A stretch of 5,975 bases of DNA from Helicobacteraceae bacterium (lineage in GTDB: Bacteria; Campylobacterota; Campylobacteria; Campylobacterales; Sulfurimonadaceae), in NCBI GenBank assembly GCA_027081565.1, contig JALWKG010000098.1, forward strand, positions 1 to 5,975. The letters are read 5' to 3'. Positions within the stretch are counted from its first letter, which is position 1, and each line of letters begins with the position of its first letter. Below, piece by piece: positions 5,270 through 5,975 of this stretch. Under the pieces are notes generated by a model, which saw only the letters and a list, made by a program, of their open reading frames with translations, did no database searches and had not been told where the DNA came from. Both the position numbers and the translations under genes were made by a program.

Positions 5270-5884
5270 ATGAAACATGTAACTAAAATAGCACTCAGCG
5301 CAATCTTGGCTGTAGGAGTGATGAGCGGTTGTGCAGATAAAACAGAACGCATAGATATCCATAATGACAAAGGTGACCAAGTTATGGGCCTTGATTACCG
5401 TGACTTTAACCAAGCTGCTGGTGAAGCAGTGCAGTCTATGTTGATGTCAGGTGCTGTTGACAAGAAAAATGGAGACCGTTATGTCTTGGCGATCTCTCGT
5501 ATTACTAACGACACGATGCAGCATATTGACACAGATCAACTGATCAAGAAGATCCGTGTAGAACTTCTTAAAAGTGGTAAGGTCGTGGTGACAACAGCAG
5601 TTGGTGCTAACGGTCCTGAGGACAAGATGAGTAAACAGGTGCGCGAACTGCGTAAAGATGATGAGTTTAACCAAAATACCGTTCAGAAAAAAGGGACTAT
5701 GGTCGCTCCTGACTTGAGCCTTTCAGGCAAGATCCTTCAACGTAATGTGGCTATGGACGATGGTAAGCAACAGGTAGAGTACTACTTTATGTTGAGCCTT
5801 ACTGAGATCAAGACTGGTTTGGCTTGGTGGGAAGGTGAGACGATCATCGGAAAACGTGGCTCCGGAAAATCCGTCTCCTGGTAA
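5270..5884 (+). CDS. lpoB: LpoB-family penicillin-binding protein activator (lipoprotein)
   Basis: At 204 residues this matches the LpoB family (PF13036/COG3417). The signal peptide ends in the lipobox MSGC with C21, and Ala-Asp follows at +2/+3. The globular domain begins near residue 42 (LDYRDFNQAAGEAVQSML), continues through YVLAISRITNDTMQHIDTDQLIKKIRVELLKSGKVVVTTA (71-110), the conserved APDLSLSGKI (146-155), and a final strand pair around YYFMLSLTEIKTGLAWWEGE (171-190), ending in SVSW. In E. coli, LpoB spans the periplasm from the outer membrane and activates the bifunctional peptidoglycan synthase PBP1B through its UB2H domain. Whether a partner with UB2H exists here is unknown. The segment between C21 and the domain is only about 20 residues, without the long Pro-rich linker of E. 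coli LpoB. AAAGGA (5259-5264) is five bases before ATG, and nine bases separate it from ycfL. Confidence 0.9.
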   Translation: MKHVTKIALSAILAVGVMSGCADKTERIDIHNDKGDQVMGLDYRDFNQAAGEAVQSMLMSGAVDKKNGDRYVLAISRITNDTMQHIDTDQLIKKIRVELLKSGKVVVTTAVGANGPEDKMSKQVRELRKDDEFNQNTVQKKGTMVAPDLSLSGKILQRNVAMDDGKQQVEYYFMLSLTEIKTGLAWWEGETIIGKRGSGKSVSW

Positions 5885-5975
5885 AAGTTCCAGCTGCGGC
5901 GCGATTTGCACCGGGGTTCACCTCTCCACGCACACTAGTGCGTCTTCGGGTTCACGCCCGGCACAACTCACACCA
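5885..5975. other. G+C-rich terminal stretch with repeated GGGTTCAC and a hairpin
   Basis: By hand count 56 of these 91 bases are G or C, far above the rest of the window. GGGTTCAC occurs twice (5914-5921 and 5948-5955). Between the copies ACGCAC (5928-5933) pairs with GTGCGT (5938-5943) around a four-base loop, and CGGG/CCCG (5947-5950, 5957-5960) can form another small stem. No T run follows, so it is not an ordinary terminator for the lipoprotein operon. It may be part of a dispersed intergenic repeat, a structured RNA cut by the window edge, or foreign or chimeric sequence. No gene is supportable here. Confidence 0.5.

Noticed and set aside
5723..5911. Minus-strand ORF reaching from the tail into lpoB
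   Set aside because: Most of it is antisense to the conserved lpoB C terminus; no promoter or ribosome binding site is visible.
5900..5975. GGGTTCAC near the end plus terminal CACCA as the 3' half of a tRNA or tmRNA
   Set aside because: The T-arm stem does not pair in the canonical 5-7-5 layout and no segment complementary to AACTCAC (5965-5971) is present to form an acceptor stem.

Overview
The window looks like a piece of a Campylobacterota genome, in the Sulfurimonas/Sulfurovum style. The signs are moderately A+T-rich coding with many AAAGAG/GAG-rich lysine and glutamate codons, promoters made of a TATAAT-type -10 behind T-rich DNA with no clear -35, short intergenic gaps, and a small stand-alone CZB protein. 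The genus is inference, since no rRNA or marker gene is present.

Layout. Bases 2-271 hold the 3' end of an ABC-transport auxiliary lipoprotein (PqiC/YmbA-like, usually the last gene of an Mla-type lipid-transport cluster). A perfect extended -10 (TGaTATAAT) follows, placed so that transcription should begin at the start codon of pepP (340-1647). pepP is a complete Xaa-Pro aminopeptidase with all metal ligands, probably read from a leaderless mRNA. Bases 1648-2605 are visibly richer in A+T. They carry a small CZB zinc-binding protein (1874-2173) that stops early at TTT TAA. Its apparent C-terminal continuation lies one base out of frame (2178-2303). Next come a hairpin terminator and a mostly non-coding gap between convergent genes. 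An unrecognised 144-residue protein lies on the minus strand (2606-3040). It shares a compact, overlapping bidirectional promoter (about 3061-3068) with a four-gene plus-strand operon.

That operon is the main functional unit. It encodes a MmcQ/YjbR-family protein (3107-3466), a COG3014-type TPR-like lipoprotein (3463-4899, ATGA overlap), a YcfL-family lipoprotein (4901-5260) and an LpoB-family penicillin-binding-protein activator (5270-5884). Three consecutive lipoproteins, each with a lipobox and no Asp at +2, suggest an outer-membrane assembly that regulates a peptidoglycan synthase. In Gammaproteobacteria ycfL and lpoB are also adjacent, and LpoB activates PBP1B.

The last 91 bases (5885-5975) are sharply G+C-rich (56 of 91 by hand count), contain a repeated GGGTTCAC and a strong small hairpin, and do not resemble the rest of the window. 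The points most worth a second look are the split CZB gene with a prfB-like +1 slip site, the leaderless pepP, the lipoprotein operon with its unusually short LpoB tether, and the odd tail.
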